From the NCBI RefSeq assembly GCF_003254745.1, contig NZ_QKXH01000011.1, positions 101,931-165,930 of the forward strand: a stretch of DNA of 64,000 nt, in the 5' to 3' direction. Position 1 is the first letter of the stretch; the number at the start of each line of letters is the position of its first letter. The notes beneath the pieces were generated by a model that was not told the DNA's origin, did no database searches, and worked only from the letters and a program-made list of their open reading frames with translations. The DNA comes from Flavobacterium aquariorum (lineage in GTDB: Bacteria; Bacteroidota; Bacteroidia; Flavobacteriales; Flavobacteriaceae). The translations under genes were made by a program, and so were the position numbers. Below are positions 63,676 to 64,000 of this stretch, one piece after another.

Positions 63676-63775
63676 ATGGCATGTCCCTACGGGTCGGGCT
63701 GTCCATTGTATCTTTTGCTTTCCTGAAAAAGGAAAGCAAAAGGATGCCATTCCCATCCCTCATGCAAAGACGTTT
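63676..63775. repeat. Second structured intergenic element with GGTCGGGCTGTCC box
   Basis: The box GGTCGGGCTGTCC is at 63692-63704. A perfect 12-bp hairpin (63712-63723 with 63731-63742) follows, and an outer 7-bp pair ATGGCAT/ATGCCAT (63676-63682 with 63744-63750) encloses everything. A pyrimidine-rich tail (CATTCCCATCCC) follows. It shares the box and layout with the element at 9838-9945. Confidence 0.6.
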
Positions 63776-63823
63776 TCAGAACGGTTTTTGTTCTTATAAA
63801 TTAAATCTAGTTTCCCTGCAAAC

Positions 63824-63847
63824 AAAAAAAAGCCCCAAACAGGAGCT
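63824..63847 (-). terminator. Terminator for the right-edge minus-strand gene
   Basis: A 6-bp stem with one G-U pair (63831-63836 with 63842-63847) and a seven-U run when read leftward, about 50 bp past the stop at 63896. Confidence 0.6.
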
Positions 63848-63895
63848 GTTTTTTTGTTTCGAAGTAAGCACTGTTTTTTTTATAAAATAACCTAA

Positions 63896-64000
63896 TTAAT
63901 TCACCGCGGCCACATTTTGGTTTTTCATTTTCAGATCCCCTTTGTACACTTCGGCCACTGATTTTCTCGATAGCGTAGAAACCTCATTGCTGATCACAAT
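63896..64000 (-). CDS. C-terminal end of an unidentified protein (cut by window edge)
   Basis: An open minus-strand frame enters from the right edge and stops with TAA at 63896-63898. The visible 34 residues read VSTLSRKSVAEVYKGDL in the middle and end KNQNVAAVN. Codon use is ordinary and a terminator follows, so this is probably a real gene end. The family cannot be recognised from so little sequence. Confidence 0.6.
   Translation of the reverse strand: MVISNEVSTLSRKSVAEVYKGDLKMKNQNVAAVN

Noticed and set aside
63681..63890. 69-codon plus-strand ORF at the right edge
   Set aside because: It runs straight through the nested hairpin element and a terminator.

Overview
This window looks like chromosome from a Flavobacterium-like member of the Bacteroidota. 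The DNA is AT-rich, promoters have the TAnnTTTG -7 box typical of that phylum, and the gene set includes SusC/SusD proteins, a type IX secretion sorting domain, a class II HMG-CoA reductase mevalonate route, CoaX and MASE1-type signalling. I see no rRNA, CRISPR array, transposase, integrase or phage gene. Both ends cut a gene: the first CDS lacks its N-terminus and a minus-strand CDS runs off the right edge.

Region 1 (1-12.6 kb) is housekeeping: a membrane pyrophosphatase with an odd Cys/Met-rich tail, a deoxynucleoside kinase, two tandem near-identical S41 (Prc-like) proteases, surE, a small membrane protein, lpxB, comEC and a thioredoxin-like protein. Region 2 (12.6-20.9 kb) holds two POT peptide transporters beside a DPP-IV-like peptidase (a peptide-use cluster), then HMG-CoA reductase with a GHMP kinase. 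Region 3 (21-27.5 kb) is a leftward envelope cluster: coaX, an outer-membrane protein, lptC, a small membrane protein, a CorC-like protein and a PpiD-like foldase, followed by tRNA-Phe. Region 4 (27.5-42.5 kb) has a MASE1 histidine kinase with a response regulator, a GH3 beta-glucosidase, an RNA pseudouridine synthase, and the rest of the mevalonate/isoprenoid set (mevalonate kinase, diphosphomevalonate decarboxylase, UbiA-type prenyltransferase), plus TspO and single metabolic genes.

Region 5 (42.5-63.6 kb) is a complete starch/maltodextrin utilisation locus around a LacI-family regulator. Rightward genes encode the SusC/SusD/SusE outer-membrane complex and a large T9SS-exported amylase. Leftward genes encode an MFS sugar importer, beta-phosphoglucomutase, GH65 maltose phosphorylase, two GH13 enzymes and a GH31 alpha-glucosidase. 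The model is extracellular cleavage, SusCD uptake, periplasmic trimming, MFS import of maltose, then phosphorolysis to glucose and beta-glucose-1-phosphate and conversion to glucose-6-phosphate. Four similar CG-centred dyads (near 34.0, 53.6, 55.0 and 60.6 kb) look like a shared LacI-type operator and would also bring the distant GH3 gene into this regulon.

No clearly new multi-gene system is evident. The least explained items are the metal-binding-like pyrophosphatase tail, two structured intergenic elements sharing a GGTCRGGCTRTCC box, an 8-bp periodic repeat, the operator family, and the GHMP kinase that may fill the phosphomevalonate kinase step.
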